DNA from: Euglena gracilis
Lineage: Eukaryota > Euglenida > Euglenophyceae > Euglenales
NCBI GenBank assembly: GCA_039621445.1
Contig: CP154954.1
Coordinates: 50,013,847-50,077,846 of the forward strand
Direction: 5' to 3'
DNA: 64,000 nt
Made by a program: the position numbers and the translations under genes. Under the pieces are notes generated by a model. The model saw only the letters and a program-made list of their open reading frames with translations. It was not told the DNA's origin and ran no database searches. Of this stretch, positions 28,521-40,458 are shown piece after piece. Position 1 is the first letter of the stretch. Each line of letters starts with the position of its first letter.

Positions 28521-30680
28521 AAATAATTGGCCCTTGCTGAGCAGCGTTCCCCGGCACGCACTACTCCTGACTTGTATACCCCTCGACCCCCCGCGGCAGT
28601 TGACTGTTGTGGAGCGAAGCGAGAGTGAAGAATATCAATGCAGCCACCTTTTTTTAAATATTACAAATCCGGAACCAGAAGTTCACCTCCTTCACACCTT
28701 GTTTTGGCTGCAGTTACTCAAGGGAATGGAGTTGATTTCTTTGCTAAGTTTTGTCCATGAAGGCGGCCTGGTTCAAAATTTGTGGGGGTTCTATATATGG
28801 TTTGGTTGGGTATTTCATCATTTAATCTTTCGAACATGAATGAGAAAATGGTCGAGCTTGGTAAAGCCTTTCTGTTCAAAAGAGGAACACCTGCATTGCA
28901 AGAGCGTTTTTTTTTCCGAAGCGAGAGTATTTTGGAGTTATGTCATATTTGGTGGCAAATCACACAATACCTTGAATGTCACGACTTCGTAATGCCACAG
29001 CATATTTATCACATTTCGGGATGAAGGTTTTGACAACGGTAAACATTCCCTGTCAACATGCCACAAAGGCACAGAAGCAGGGGGGATTTGACCACATTTT
29101 TTCTGTAATTATTGCAATTTTCCCACAATTTTTTCCCTTTCTCCAATTTTCCCTCACGAACCTGAAATAAAAGGCGAAATGAGTTCCAGTCATTTTTTGA
29201 ACGTTTCACAAGGAAACCTGGGTGCTTTTTTTGCATTTTTGTTTCAAATTTACTTCAATATGCCTTTTTTTCAAAATTTGCAATTTGGCAATTTCTCTTC
29301 AGGGTTTTTCCCGATTTCTGATAGGAAATCGGCTTTTACTAGCAAAAATTTGTATCCTCGACAAGATTTTTAAAGATAGGGCAGACAAGGTTGACGGCTT
29401 GTTTTTTTGAAACAAAAAAAACATGTTTTTTTTTAAAAAATATGTTTTTTTTAAAAAAAAATATGTTTTTTTAAAAAAAAATATGTTTTTTTTAAAAAAA
29501 ACAAAAAAACGTCATGGAGGGTTTGGCGGAAAATTTTTTTGCAATGTTTTTTTGAAAAATATTTTGCCGGTGATGCCTAATTTGACAAAATATTCAGGTA
29601 AAATCCTAATTTTGAGGCACAAATTTTGCAAAATTTAGACTGGTGATGCCTAATTTGCAAAATACTAATTTTAGGTTGGGGGATTCCTAATTTGGAGCCA
29701 AAAATGATTTTCCCCCCAAAATTCGTTTTCGGTGATTCCTAATTTGCCCACCGAAAATGTGGTGTTCCCTCGTGACCCCCCCGTGACCCCCCCCCCCCCG
29801 TGACCCGAACCACACCAGAAAATTTTTCCTCAAAAAATGGCGATTTCGCAAGGAAAAAGGTCAATTTTTGCTTTTTCAAAAAAAACATGTTTTTTTGCGT
29901 TTTTTTTAAAAAAACATGTTTTTTTTTTAAAAAAAAACAAAAAAAACGTCAACCCTGAGGGCAGACCAAACACCAGTTTTAAAAATTTTAGGGGGTTTTC
30001 ATTTGTGGGGGGGGACAATTTTGCCCTCGTTTTGCCTTATTTTTTTAAAAAAAAATGTAAACGTTCATTTTTTGTTTTGTGCCTGTTGGCGCTTCCCTGG
30101 AAGGGGTGTGTGTATATTTAGGGTGTCTTGGATTTGGGGGGTTTACAAATGGGACCGATGACGACCCACCCCGCCACACACTGGGACCCCATGGGGGGTC
30201 AGACTGAGGCTGCCTCATATTTTTACCCTTTTTTCAAAATTCAATTCAATTTTCTGTGCGTGTTTTCATCACAAGCCACATTTTTGACACATTTTGAACG
30301 TATTTTGTCTGAGACACGTCTTTTGTCTGAGACCCATCGTGCCGTTGGCACCCCCCCCCCTTGTCAACAGCACATTTCTGGGGCAATAGTTGGCATAGTT
30401 TGTTGGATTGTTGTGAATTTTAACTCATTTTTTTCCCACCAGGATACCCATCCTGCTTCAGGGTGTTCATGTGCTGCTCGCCTTGATGGGGTCGGGTTTG
30501 TACGCCACACTGCTTCTTTCCAGCGGCCTCTGTGCTGCAATGGATGGCAACGGAGCCAGTCTTTTGCAGATTTCTATTCGGCATGGCCACCCATGTCTCT
30601 GCATATCCCCCCCGGATCGAAAATTGTTTACCCTTGCACTTACTTGACCATCTCCACCCCCCCCCATTGCCCGCACCCCC
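28520..30680. other. A/T-rich region with A/T palindromes, no gene seen
   Basis: 29410-29515 and 29875-29945 consist of repeated AAAAAACATGTTTTTTTT palindromes. 29570-29760 contains repeated GGTGATGCCTAATTTG / GGTGATTCCTAATTTG units. Lys/Phe-rich frames follow the A/T runs. No exon-like island is present. Confidence 0.5.
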
Positions 30681-30689
30681 CATTGGGGG

Positions 30690-30950
30690 GTGTGGTGCCT
30701 CGTCTTTCTTTTTCTTCTTCTTCCTCTTCTTCAACCACTGCAGCGGCTTGGAAACTCCCCAGGCGCGTTCGATGCCGTCACCCTGCATTCCCCAATTTCC
30801 CATCGATTGCAAGCGGTGAGCTCGCCCTCCTGCTTTCCCGTCTGGCTGAAGCCGACCGTGGCCGGCCTCACTGGCAGCCGCGGTTTGGCCTTGCGTGGTT
30901 GCAATTGGGGCCGGCTGCGGCTGGTCTCGGATGACCAATTTCCAACCAAG
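30690..30950. other. GC-rich island with Lys- or Glu-rich minus-strand frame
   Basis: On the minus strand, after an acceptor GCCGCTGCAG (about 30750), one frame reads LKKRKKKKKKDEAPH and another VEEEEEEEKERRG. Either would suit the charged flank of an HMG protein, and the island lies upstream of the HMG gene on the same strand. It could also be simple purine-repeat sequence. Confidence 0.28.
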
Positions 30951-31099
30951 GCATTTTTTATTGCGCTCCTGCCTGCATCCTTCCTCGGATTTCTTTTTAC
31001 CCGCCCCCCCCCCCCCGGATAATTGACACCCCCAGGCAATTGTCACCCCCCTGGAAATTGTCACCCCCCTCCGTGCTGCCCGATTTGTCGCACGACAAT

Positions 31100-32500
31100 T
31101 GCCCGGGGGGGCGGGTAGGTTTTTCCGGCTTGGTTTCGTTTTTTATTATTATTAATTAGACGGGCCTGTGCGATGGAAAAGTGTTGTTTTTGAATCAAAT
31201 AAAAAGAACCCCCGCTGGCGGTAGCTGTACAAGCACCCTCAGACCCTGAGTGTTGAAAATGTGACGCCCACAGGCACCCATGCGAGCATTTCTGCCCCAT
31301 TCGCTTTCCAAGTCGCTGCGCCTCTGTCCAATTTGCTTGGTGTTCAGTATCCAACGGTGCCTTCTGCCGTTCAGGATGTGACAGGGACATCTGCTGGCAG
31401 CATCGAGTGGTTTTTGAACCTACCCCCTTTACTTTTTTAAAGGTTTTTTGGGCATTTTGGCCAAAACTTTTACAATGGTTTTTAAGGGGTTTTAAGGGTT
31501 TTCAGGCTTAAATAATACCCTGGCCAGCTGGTATCCCAAATTTTTCAACCCCCCCCCTTCATAGGGTCTGCATTGAGCTGGCATTATTCCAGCCATACTA
31601 GTGCTCAGAACCTGGGTGGGGGGCAATGTGCTATACGCATTTGGGATTTGTTTATTTGTTGTTTGTCGTTGTTATCTTCTTGCCAGATACCCCACCACTC
31701 TGGATGGAAGGATGTAATATCACCATTGAGATCACCATCAATATCACCGTGAGATAGTCCAAAAAATCAAAACGTTGTCAAGTTTTCCTGTTTTTTTTTT
31801 ATTCAGAATTAATTAGAGATCAAAAGAAGCTTGGCATTGGCAACATCTCGTTGAAATTATTTTCTGGATGGTATTGTATTAAAGGAATGGTGCATGTGGG
31901 CAGTTTTCATGACATTCAACCATTTCCAACGCCAATGTATTATTTCCCAGATGTTTTTTTTCTATTCTCAGAGTTAATATTTATGTACCAGAGATTCATG
32001 TGTTGACAACATCGCCAGCAGTTGTGATGCTACAGATCCATGTCGTCTGCAACAACCCTGTGTGCAACAAGCTGGAAGCAGCAAAAGTGGCCACACCGTC
32101 AGCAAAAAGGCCAAAAAGCAGTCGAAAGCAGCAAAAGCGGCCAAAAGTTGGTGAAGAGACCAACAACACTCAAAAACAGCATAAAGCACGCAAGAGTGGC
32201 CGGGAGTGATATTAATAGTGACCGAAAATGACTAACCATGGCCAAAATTATGAAATGGCGGAAATCTTGGTCAAACGATTGTGACCAAAAGCAGTCAAGG
32301 CAGCAAAAGCGTCCGAATGTTTCAAAATAAAATTGCCAGCCGGCCCAAATCTTCCAGTTATTGGAGGTGGATGCCGTTATCCATGAAAGATCAGGCAATC
32401 CATCATTGCATTGGGATGAATGGGACACGTCGTTGAGCCTCCAGCATTTCTTGATCCCTTGGCACAACAACGAAATTTTCTGCTCATCCTGTTGCTGGAT
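31100..32500. other. No gene seen
   Basis: A/T-rich, mostly unique sequence. 32090-32330 has repeated AAAAGTGGCCAAAA / AAAAGCGGCCAAAA words of the type seen at 46620-47230. Frames are short. Confidence 0.4.
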
Positions 32501-33014
32501 GTTTGTTTGTCTCTTTTGGAGACGGTCAACTCTTTGGGCTGGCCGTGTCAGCCGTGCCACTGTGGTTCAGTGGTCGGACTCTTATCCCTATCGGCCTCTT
32601 GCCAACACCAATCCTCGTGTTGCTGAGAGGGTGCCTGCTTGGGGTCCCTGTGTTGCATTCCGTCATCTTTAACACCCTTGTCAACCGTTGCAGTAGCCAG
32701 GGAGCATGTGGAAGAAGCATCATTTGCAGTTTTGCAGAATCCAAATTGTAGAAAAGGTATTTGTTGAAGAGAATCTTGGGAAATTCAACATTTTTTTTGC
32801 ACATTTTGCTCTCTAAATTGCTATTCTGAAGATTCATGCTCCATTTTTTTGAGCATTCAAGGTGGTGCAATGTGACAAACAACCCTGCAACTATGCAAAT
32901 TTGCCCAGTGCCTTTGGCACCTTTTGTTTACCCCCCCCCCCCGGGAAACCATCATGCTCGAGATTCTGTCAGAGTGCTGCCCGGGAAACTGTCAGGGTCC
33001 CTGTCAGGGTCTGG

Positions 33015-33935
33015 GGGGGGGCTCCTCCAGGGGGGCGGGCCAATCCTACACAGTTTGGACTCCTTCGCGGCTGAACTCGGGCGAGTTGGGGGTCAAACGG
33101 AGGTGATTCTATGAAACTAGAAATCCAGTCGCAGGCAACTGAAAAAAAATTCCGGCAACGGGCCTGGGATCATGGTAATGATCCGCCGGTTCTCCTGGTG
33201 GCCCCGACCCGGGGGGCTGGGGAGGGCGGGGGCCCCTTTCCCCAGGGGTAAGCTTCGCTCTTACTCTAAACGACCCCCCCCCCCTACACCCCTCACCCGT
33301 TTTATTGAATTATTTTCGAATTTTTTGACCTGTTTCTTGACCCAAATTCCATGGGTTTCAGGCCAAAAACGGGGCGCCGGGGTGTCGAAAAACGCTCATT
33401 TTCGGCTCAAAAACACCGAGTCTGACAGTGGAAAAAGTGTACAAAATGTCCCAAATTGGCCGAAACGGTCGTATCTCGGACTAGGCGGAGAGATGCGGGG
33501 AAATCAAAATACCGGCAGATGGGGCGTTCCAAGGGCTTCAAAGTAGGTCTCCGAACATTTCTTTTGATTTTGCATCATTTTCAAGATATTTTGAAAATAT
33601 CGATTTTTGGGCCCGAAATGGGTGCAAATGGGTGAGAAATGAGTCCAAAGGGTGGGGGCTCATCCGGGGGGCGGGCCAATCCTACCCAGTTTGGACCCCT
33701 TTGCGCGTGAATAACTCGGGCCTGGCGGGGAGTTGAGGATCAACCCAGGGTGATTCGGAAACTAGGAATCCACTCGCTTGCGACTGAAAAAAAAAATTCC
33801 GGGAACCGGGCCGGGATCATGGTGATAATCCGCCAGTTCCCGAGGTGGCCCCGACCCAGGGGGGGGGCGGAGGGGGAGGGGGGGGTCCGACCCCCCCTTT
33901 TCCCCGGTGGTACGCTTCGCTCTTACTCTAAAGGG
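33015..33935. repeat. Direct tandem duplication, about 270-bp unit
   Basis: 33015-33280 and 33650-33935 share long blocks in the same order: GGGGCGGGCCAATCCTAC, CAGTTTGGAC, GTGATTC, AACTAG-AATCCA, GACTGAAAAAAAA-TTCCGG, GGGATCATGGT, TCCGCC, GGTGGCCCCGACCC and TTCGCTCTTACTCTAAA. Roughly 80-85% identity by eye. The spacer holds A/T-rich sequence. It is probably a tandemly inserted or duplicated mobile element. Confidence 0.68.
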
Positions 33936-34879
33936 ATAAAAGCTCAGCGACCCCCCCCCCCATATCGAACCCTGGTCCCAATTACCATCCAACCTGTTGG
34001 TGTGGAAATTGTCAAGGTCCCCGGTACCAGCTGACCTGTCAGGTGACAGTTTGCCAGGGTGGGGGGGTTGGTAGTTCTTTTGGTTTGGTATGCCATTTTC
34101 TTTTCTTTGCTTTTTTTGGAATTTTTTGAAAAAGTTTGGAAGACAAGACAAGGCAAGGCACGCTTTTGCTGATTATATTTTGGTGGCGGAAAAATATTTC
34201 CCAAAAATGCACAGCATGATGGAAACAAATTTTCCTTGTAGGAAGAAGTTCGCTGGAGTGGCGGTCCAAGGAACTTCCATGCATTTTTTGATGCATGTTC
34301 ATTTTTTCTGTATATTTTTGGGTGCTTTTGTCCAACCCCCTGCAACAGCCAGGGGTAACAGCGCATGAGTACCCCCCAGACATTCATTTAGAGTGAAACA
34401 CCAAGGTACCCCGCCCCCCGGGCGCTTGGCCCCCTCCTTCTTACATGCAAACTTGGCCCCCCTAAAATTGGCCGTTGGCCTTTTGTGCATGGCCGCTGAA
34501 ATTTTTAACATGCAAACTTGACCCCCCTAAGGTTGGCCCTCCGGCTTTACCTTCAATCCTGGCCGGGGCCGCCCAGGGGGGGGGGGTGGTCATTTTGTGG
34601 TTCACTGTGGGCAACAAAAATTTCACGTGTGGACAGCAAAAAGTTTGTTGTGGTTCATTTGTAGACACCATAAAAAAATTTGTGGCTCACATGTGATTGA
34701 GGAGGCCAAAAAAAATTGATTGGATCCCCATCCTCCACCATGGTGTTATCGTGTCTGGGGGCTCCGGCTTCACGCCGGACCCGACGTCTGGGACGCCGGT
34801 TCGGGCATGAAGCTGTCGTCAGGGGGACCCAAAATAAAAAGTGCCAAAAAGTGTCCAAAATGGTTTGTACACATGTGGT

Positions 34880-35235
34880 ACCCCCCCCATGTCCAACGAC
34901 CCCCCTATGTCCAATGACCACCCCCCCCGGTCAGAGGACACCTTTTCAGAGGTTTGACCAAATTTTTGGTCCCAGCGTGAAGCGCCGGGACAAAAAATTT
35001 TGCCCAAAAATTGGACAAAAATTTGGCCAAAGTGCCATTTTTGACACTTTTTGGACAAAAATTTGTCAAAATTGCCCAAAATTTTCGCCGCGAAGCGCCG
35101 GAAGGGAAAATTTGGACATTTTTGGGTGGGTAGGGACCTGGGTACCCACCAACTTTCTTTTGACCCCATGTCCAACGACCACCCCCCCCCCCCCCCCGGT
35201 CAGAGGACAGAGGTTACCGGTCATTGGACATACGG
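34880..35235. mobile_element. Inverted-repeat element, family M5 copy a
   Basis: Ends of the type TGTCCAACGACC plus C-run and CCGGTCAGAGGACA occur at both sides, in both orientations. The core contains GTGCCATTTTTGACACTTTT and the hairpin CGCCGCGAAGCGCCGG (35086-35101), with a half copy at 34974-34991. Close relatives are at 57105-57345, 63125-63250 and 63715-63780. No transposase. Confidence 0.6.
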
Positions 35236-35269
35236 GGGGGGGGGTAAGCATATCTGAGCAGCAGGGGGG

Positions 35270-35700
35270 GGGGGAAATGCGTTTCGCATTTTTTTGCATT
35301 TTTGCGCATTTTTTTGCGCATTTTTTTCAAATTTTCCAAAAATGCGCATTTTTGCGCATTTTTTCGCATTTTTTGCGCATTTTTTTCATTTTTTTCAGTG
35401 CATTTTTTTTTGCTTTTTGGCACATTTTTTCGTGATTTTCCAAAATTTTCGCATTTTTTGACCATTTTTGCAATTTTTTTTGCAAAAATTTGAAATTTTC
35501 GACTTTTTTTGAAACTTATATTTTCCTCATTATTCTACATAATTTCTTCAAATTTGGTGCCATTTTTGCATGTTTTTGGGTAATTTTTGCATTTTCGCGA
35601 TTTTTGCGCATTTTTTCTCGGATTTTGCGCATTTTTTGCGCATTTTTTTGCGCATTTTTTCCGAGGCCGGGCGAGCGCATTTCCCCCCCCCCTGTGAGCA
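35270..35700. repeat. GCGCATTTTT array
   Basis: Irregular tandem units of TTTTTGCGCATTTTT and TTTTCGCATTTTTTG. They are followed by GAGCGCATTTCCCCCC. Related to the AAAAATGC arrays elsewhere. No gene. Confidence 0.75.
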
Positions 35701-35789
35701 GTTTTTGGGGGTTCTTCGGCCAGACAGTTGGGGTTTTTGTGCAATAATTTCCTTTTGGCCAATTTTGGGGAATTTCTGAAATAGAATAC

Positions 35790-36170
35790 CACGCATCATG
35801 GCTGAAATCTAAGGCCATCTGCTGACAGCCCTTGAGAGGACCTTTCGATCAAGGGGCAACGTGGCAGGTGAAACATTGGAATTTCGAAGAAAACAGGGTC
35901 GGAAAGCGCGATCGCCGATTTTCATTGCGCTGTGAACTGTGGCTGAGTTCTGAGGGTACCAAGCGAAACGTCTTGGGGAGAGCTTTCAATTGATATGCTG
36001 TATGGTTCGGTTCCTGAGCTGTAGGATTTGACAAATTAACATGTCGAATTTTGGAAACACAATCGCTGAAAATCAGAGCCATGTGCATTATGGTTGAATT
36101 CTGTGGACATCTGCTGAAATCCCTTGAGAAGAGCTTTCAATTGATGGACAACATGGCAGCAGCAGTGTGA
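35790..36170. repeat. Pair of diverged direct repeats
   Basis: CCATCTGCTGACAGCCCTTG followed by AGAGGACCTTTC and GG-CAACGTGGCAG (about 35814-35873) returns as ACATCTGCTGAAATCCCTTG, AGAAGAGCTTTC and GG-CAACATGGCAG (about 36108-36158). A third partial copy (GGGAGAGCTTTCAATTGAT) lies at 35975. Unique A/T-balanced sequence lies between. Confidence 0.5.
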
Positions 36171-36299
36171 AATCTCCCCCCCCCCCCCCCCTGGCGCTTG
36201 CCCCCCCCCCACTTCTTAACATTCAAACTTGGCCCCCTAAAGTTGGCCTTTTCTGTAAACTTGCAATCTTGGCCTTTAGTAAAATTTCTGTCTGCAGAT

Positions 36300-36590
36300 C
36301 TTGCAGATGCCCTCGGTACCTCGGTTATAATGGTCGGTTTTGTCCTAGCCGTCCTCTTCGCGCTAGATAGCTTTCCCAGGCAGGAGGAATTGCCACCTGG
36401 ACCCATTTTTTCCCCCAAGTTAGTGGTTACATACACAGAGATTTTTGCAAAAAAAATGCCCCCGGGAGTGTTGTGCCTGCACCATGCATCCCCCACACAG
36501 AAAGCGGGAAGAGGGCAGGATGCAAGAGCAGCACTGGGGCGCAAGGGTGTAGACCCACCCACGGGAACCACACCAACCACACAAGGTGAG
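36300..36590 (+). other. Open plus-strand frame with a hydrophobic stretch, unassigned
   Basis: A plus frame reads LADALGTSVIMVGFVLAVL, which would suit a membrane helix, then a Lys/Arg and Gly-rich part to TTPTTQ before a GTGAGT donor at about 36585. I see no clear acceptor that fixes its start and I do not recognise a family. It could equally be chance in a moderately GC-rich island. Confidence 0.25.
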
Positions 36591-36616
36591 TCTATGTCCC
36601 TACAGCGCTGGAATTA

Positions 36617-36765
36617 CACCAGAGTTGCTCACCCGGCCAGGCGGAGCAACAAAAGAGGACTGGTGTAAGGGGTACCTGGCCACTCACCACACAGCAAGCT
36701 GGGCCAGAAGCGAAGTTAGCGCCGGCCATAAACAGACAAGAAGCCTTAGTGCAACTAAGGGGGGT
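36617..36765. repeat. 150-bp dispersed repeat R2, copy a
   Basis: Nearly identical to 39061-39209: CTCACCCGGCCAGG, GGAGCAACAAAAGAGGACTG, GCCACTCACCAC-CAGCAA, TGGGCCAGAAGCGAAGTTAG, CGCCGGCCATAAACAGACAA and GAAGCCTTAGTGCAACTAAG all match. Only about six to eight differences are visible. Such similarity suggests recent spread. Confidence 0.8.
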
Positions 36766-36949
36766 GGGGCTGGACTGCAGCTGGTCCAAATTTTGGTAGT
36801 GGTCTGCTGGCAGGGCTTGTTAGTGGAATTTTTTTTTCTAGTGACCAGAGCAAAGCGCCGAATTTTTTGGACCCCCCCCCAAATGGCCCAAAATGCCCAT
36901 TTTGGGCTGTTTTGGGCCGATCAGCCTAAAAATAACCCCCACCCCAAAT

Positions 36950-37370
36950 GCAAAAACCCCCCGGTTTTATATTTGGGCGGAAATTTCAAGACCCCATGGG
37001 GGGTTTTATATTTGGGGGGTTTTTATATTCGGTCGGAAAAATCAACTTCCTGGCGGGATCCAGTAGTCACTTTTTTGGTCCAAAATCACAAATACGCCCA
37101 CCCATGGGGGTCCAAAAATTTTACTTTTCGGGCGAAGGAGCAATTTTCACACGTTTTTGGTAAAAATTGCTCCCAAATCTGCCAAAAATCACAATTTCAG
37201 GAGATTTTGTCGAAGTTTTTCTCTCCCAGCGCTTCGCGCCGGAGGGGGGGTTTATATTCCGGCGGGATTTCAAGGTCCTCAGGGGGGTTTTATATTTGGG
37301 GAGGGTTTTGTATTTGGGGGGGGGTTTGTATTTGGGGGGGGTTTACATTAAAACCTCATTTCCACCTTAG
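36950..37370. repeat. TTTATATTTGGGG repeat cluster
   Basis: At least seven copies of GGTTTTATATTTGGGGG or close variants flank an A/T-rich core with the hairpin sequence AGCGCTTCGCGCCGG (37228-37242). It looks like a foldback or composite element. No gene. Confidence 0.55.
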
Positions 37371-37499
37371 TGTGCAGCACCGGAGAATTTTTTTTTCCAG
37401 TCGGGGGAAACAGGACCCTGAAAAACTGGAGTGGAAACTGGACCCCAAAACACCCCCTCCAATGTTGGTGTCGTTGGCCCATTCTCGCTCTTAACATGC

Positions 37500-38460
37500 A
37501 AACTTGGCCCCTAAGGTTGGAGCCCCCCTAGAAACGGTATCAAAAACTGTGTCCTACGCCGGTTCGGGCGTGAAGCCGGTGCCTGGGACACAGTTCTCGA
37601 TCAGGGGTTTTTTTAGTCGTGGACCGGGGGGGGAGGGGGTGGTAGGGTGGGTGGGTCCGGCCGAGCCCCCCCCCCCCCCCGGAGGGGGGTGGGATGTACT
37701 TTTCGGCACTGAAGGCGCCGAAAAAGTGCTATTTTTAGCACTTTTCGTGATTTTTCGGCCATTTTTTGTGGGTCCCCCGGACCCCCCCCCCGGGGGGGCC
37801 CCAAGGGGTGGGTGGGTGGGGGGAAAACCCCTGTTCTCGATATAGTAGTGGTGGATATGTCTAACCTGTGTGAACCCTCTCAATTAATCCTGGGGTGTGG
37901 GTGCCGCACACGTAATGGGGCTCTGTGTGTACGAGGGAGTGGTGACCCTCCCCCAACCACAGCGGTGGGGTGTGAGTCCCTGCCACGCTTTATGGATTGA
38001 GCCGGGGCCAAGGTCCAAAATGTGGCTGAGGTGTCTACAGATCAATAAAAAAAAATTGTGCACACCAAATATTTTTTTGTGGTTCATCTGTGGACAGCAA
38101 ATTTATTTGTGTGTATAGTTCATCTGTGGACACCAATTTTTTTTTGTGTGTGGTTCACACGTCTTTTGTGAACCACACTAAATGAATGTCTGTTCCCCCT
38201 TTTTTTCGATGATTGGCAATTTCTTATTGTTTAACACTTTTCTGTCATGAACTTTGTCAGAAAGTTTCATGAGAGTTTTGCATTTCGCATTTTTCCTCTT
38301 TCAGTCTTCCTTTTGATGAATTTTCGTTGGTTACCAACTGCAGGAAATTTTTTTCAAATGCATGTTGCAAGCATTCATTAGTTTATTTATATATACCCCG
38401 TTTACTATGTACTCTATTATATATATTTATATACTATATATTATATATTATGTTTATCTA
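37500..38460. other. No gene seen
   Basis: Poly-G/poly-C element-like sequence to about 37830, with GGGGGGCCCC palindromes and CGGCACTGAAGGCGCCG. Then repeated GGTTCATCTGTGGACA words (38080-38160), and an A/T-rich tract with TATATA runs (38380-38480). Confidence 0.45.
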
Positions 38461-38509
38461 TTATAAACTATATTTAGTTAGTTTATTTATTATTGTGTGA
38501 TTATCGTTT

Positions 38510-38955
38510 TTTTTCCAGCACACTTTTGGTCTGCCTTGGTACGCCGGGGTTCGGTGCAATACACGCAGCTTGACTTGACTGACTGATTTGCTCATCTTGT
38601 CGCCCTTGGAAAATCTTGCGACACAGGAGGCCGTACGTGCTCCCAGGATTTTGCAGAATTCGCCGGTGTGATCCGCCACTATTCTGCTCCGTGCTCTTGT
38701 CCCTGGGTTTGGCTTGCCATACACCGAGAGCCCTCCAGAGCCGAATTTTTTTCGAGACCCGCCAATCATCTCCATGTGCCCCCTTCTGCGAAAAGAGTCG
38801 TTCGGACCGCATATCTCCGGTTGCCAGAGGTGTTGTGCGAGGTGTTGTCGTCCCCAGGGATAGATGGGAAGCTTCGGTTTTTGAGGTATATCCCCCCTTT
38901 GTCCAAGACCGACTGTGTTGCTGACACCTCCCCCCCCCCCTGTGTTCAACGGCAC
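38510..38955 (-). CDS. Hypothetical open frame, product unknown
   Basis: A minus-strand frame of about 160 codons with ordinary composition (KSVSQVKLRVLHRTPAYQG and SRKKFGSGGLSVYGKPNPG are examples) runs through a non-repetitive, moderately GC-rich island. No domain was recognised and the plus strand is open in part too. It could be a single-exon fragment of a transposon or a chance frame. Confidence 0.25.
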
Positions 38956-39060
38956 TCTTTCCGGGACACCCCCCCTGTCAACGGCACCCTGAACATTGGC
39001 GTGTCGTGGACCAGTTCGTATTTTAGTCGGGTGCCGACCTCACCTCCGGGGGGGGGTGCG

Positions 39061-39209
39061 GAGAGTTACTCACCCGGCCAGGGGGAGCAACAAAAGAGGA
39101 CTGGTGTACGGGGTCCCTGGCCACTCACCACGCAGCAAACTGGGCCAGAAGCGAAGTTAGCGCCGGCCATAAACAGACAAGAAGCCTTAGTGCAACTAAG
39201 GGGGGGGGG
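39061..39209. repeat. 150-bp dispersed repeat R2, copy b
   Basis: Partner of 36617-36765, same orientation. It is followed by a G-run and GGTGCCTGCC / GGCAGGCACTCC palindromic text. Confidence 0.8.
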
Positions 39210-39889
39210 GGTGCCTGCCTGGGCAGGCACTCCAAGGCACTGCAAATCCGACCCCGGGGGGGGGGGGTAGGGCACACGGCCAAAAGTGCCCTAGCACAAC
39301 CCCGGCGCCGAAGGCCTGTTTTCAAAGGAATGTGCCTGGGCACAGGCCGAAATCCGACCCCCCAGTGGGGGGTGTAGCCAGGCAGGCACTCACAGGCACT
39401 CCGGACCCCCCTCCCCCCCCCCCCCGGGGTTGGTAAAAAAACAGCCTGTCGTGGACAAGGAAGGAGGGAAGTAGATGGCAGGGGGGTCCCGACCTCCCCC
39501 CCTTCCTGGGCTCCTGGGGGGTGACCCCAGGGGGGAGGGGGTGTCTGGACCCCCGCCCCCCTCCTTGGCAGGTTCCAAAAATAGCAAAAAAAAAGCCTTT
39601 CAGTCCTGATTGCCAGAAAATGAACAAAAAATGCCTGTTTTCCTCACTTTGTATTGCACATTTTTGGATGTTTTGGTGTTTTTCCCATAAAAGGAGTTCA
39701 AAAACTTTCAAAAAATCAGCATTTTACATTTTCAAAAAAAAACATTTGTTTTCCTGAAATTTTGGCCCGGCATCTGGCCCCTTTGCCGGTCCACAAAGCC
39801 GAAAATTTGCGGGGCCCATTTCAGTTTTGCTGCAGGAGCGGTGTCTGACCCCCCCCCTGTCCATGGTGGGAGGGGGTCCGGACCCCATG

Positions 39890-40141
39890 GCTTCCCAACA
39901 TCCCTGCTTCGTCCCCGTCCACCCCCAGAAGGCCGCCCAACGCAGCCCGCCACATGCCACTCCGCCCGCCCTCCCTCTGCGTTCGCAACCCCCAACAATT
40001 GCCCCGGCTGCCATGCCGCAGCCGCCCTCGCCCCACCCCTGCGGGAGCCTCCCCGTGTATATCCTTCCCAAAGGCTGGCCAGAGGCTGACGTGGTGTCAC
40101 CGATTCACAAGAAAGATTGCCTCTGGGAAAATGACTTTTAA
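39890..40141 (+). pseudogene. Possible reverse-transcriptase fragment
   Basis: In a GC-rich island the plus frame ends YILPKGWPEADVVSPIHKKD and stops at 40139-40141. The pattern (L/I)P..W..A.V.PI.KK is the conserved start of the non-LTR retrotransposon reverse-transcriptase domain. Upstream the frame is Pro/Ala/His-rich, and downstream the expected YRPISL motif is absent. If real, it is a small truncated relic of a LINE-type element. It rests on one motif only. Confidence 0.32.
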
Positions 40142-40336
40142 CAGGATGGCCAACAACTTGGGGGGGTTGAGACTGTGACAGGGGGGTCAAGAGATGCCTG
40201 GTCCGCAAGGGTCCTTGATGAAAATAGATAGAATGAAAATAGATCCAGGTCTAAATCACGCTTATCTGCCGGGCAAAGATTTACGACATTCCGTGTGTTT
40301 CTGAACCTTTGTTTGATCAGATATTGTGAATCTTGT

Positions 40337-40458
40337 ACCTACCCCCCCACCCCCCGGGAAACTGTCATGCCCGAGAACCTGTCAGGGTCCTGCCCGGGAA
40401 ACTGTCAGGGTCCCCGGTCCCGGCCAACCTGTCAGGTGACAGTTTCCCGGGGGTAGGT
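40337..40458. mobile_element. Short inverted-repeat element, family M6
   Basis: It starts ACCTACCCCC and CCGGGAAACTGTCA and ends TGACAGTTTCCCGG and GGGTAGGT; the two ends are inverted copies. Inside are AACCTGTCAGG / CCTGTCAGGTGACAG units. Relatives or fragments: 32930-33010, 33975-34065, 50185-50320, 50785-50925 and 58400-58520. Confidence 0.7.

Noticed and set aside
34716-34830. Small plus-strand frame with RRTRRLGRRFGHE
   Set aside because: The DNA (ACGCCGG-TTCGGGC-TGAAGC) recurs at 37555-37580 in another context, so it is repeat sequence.
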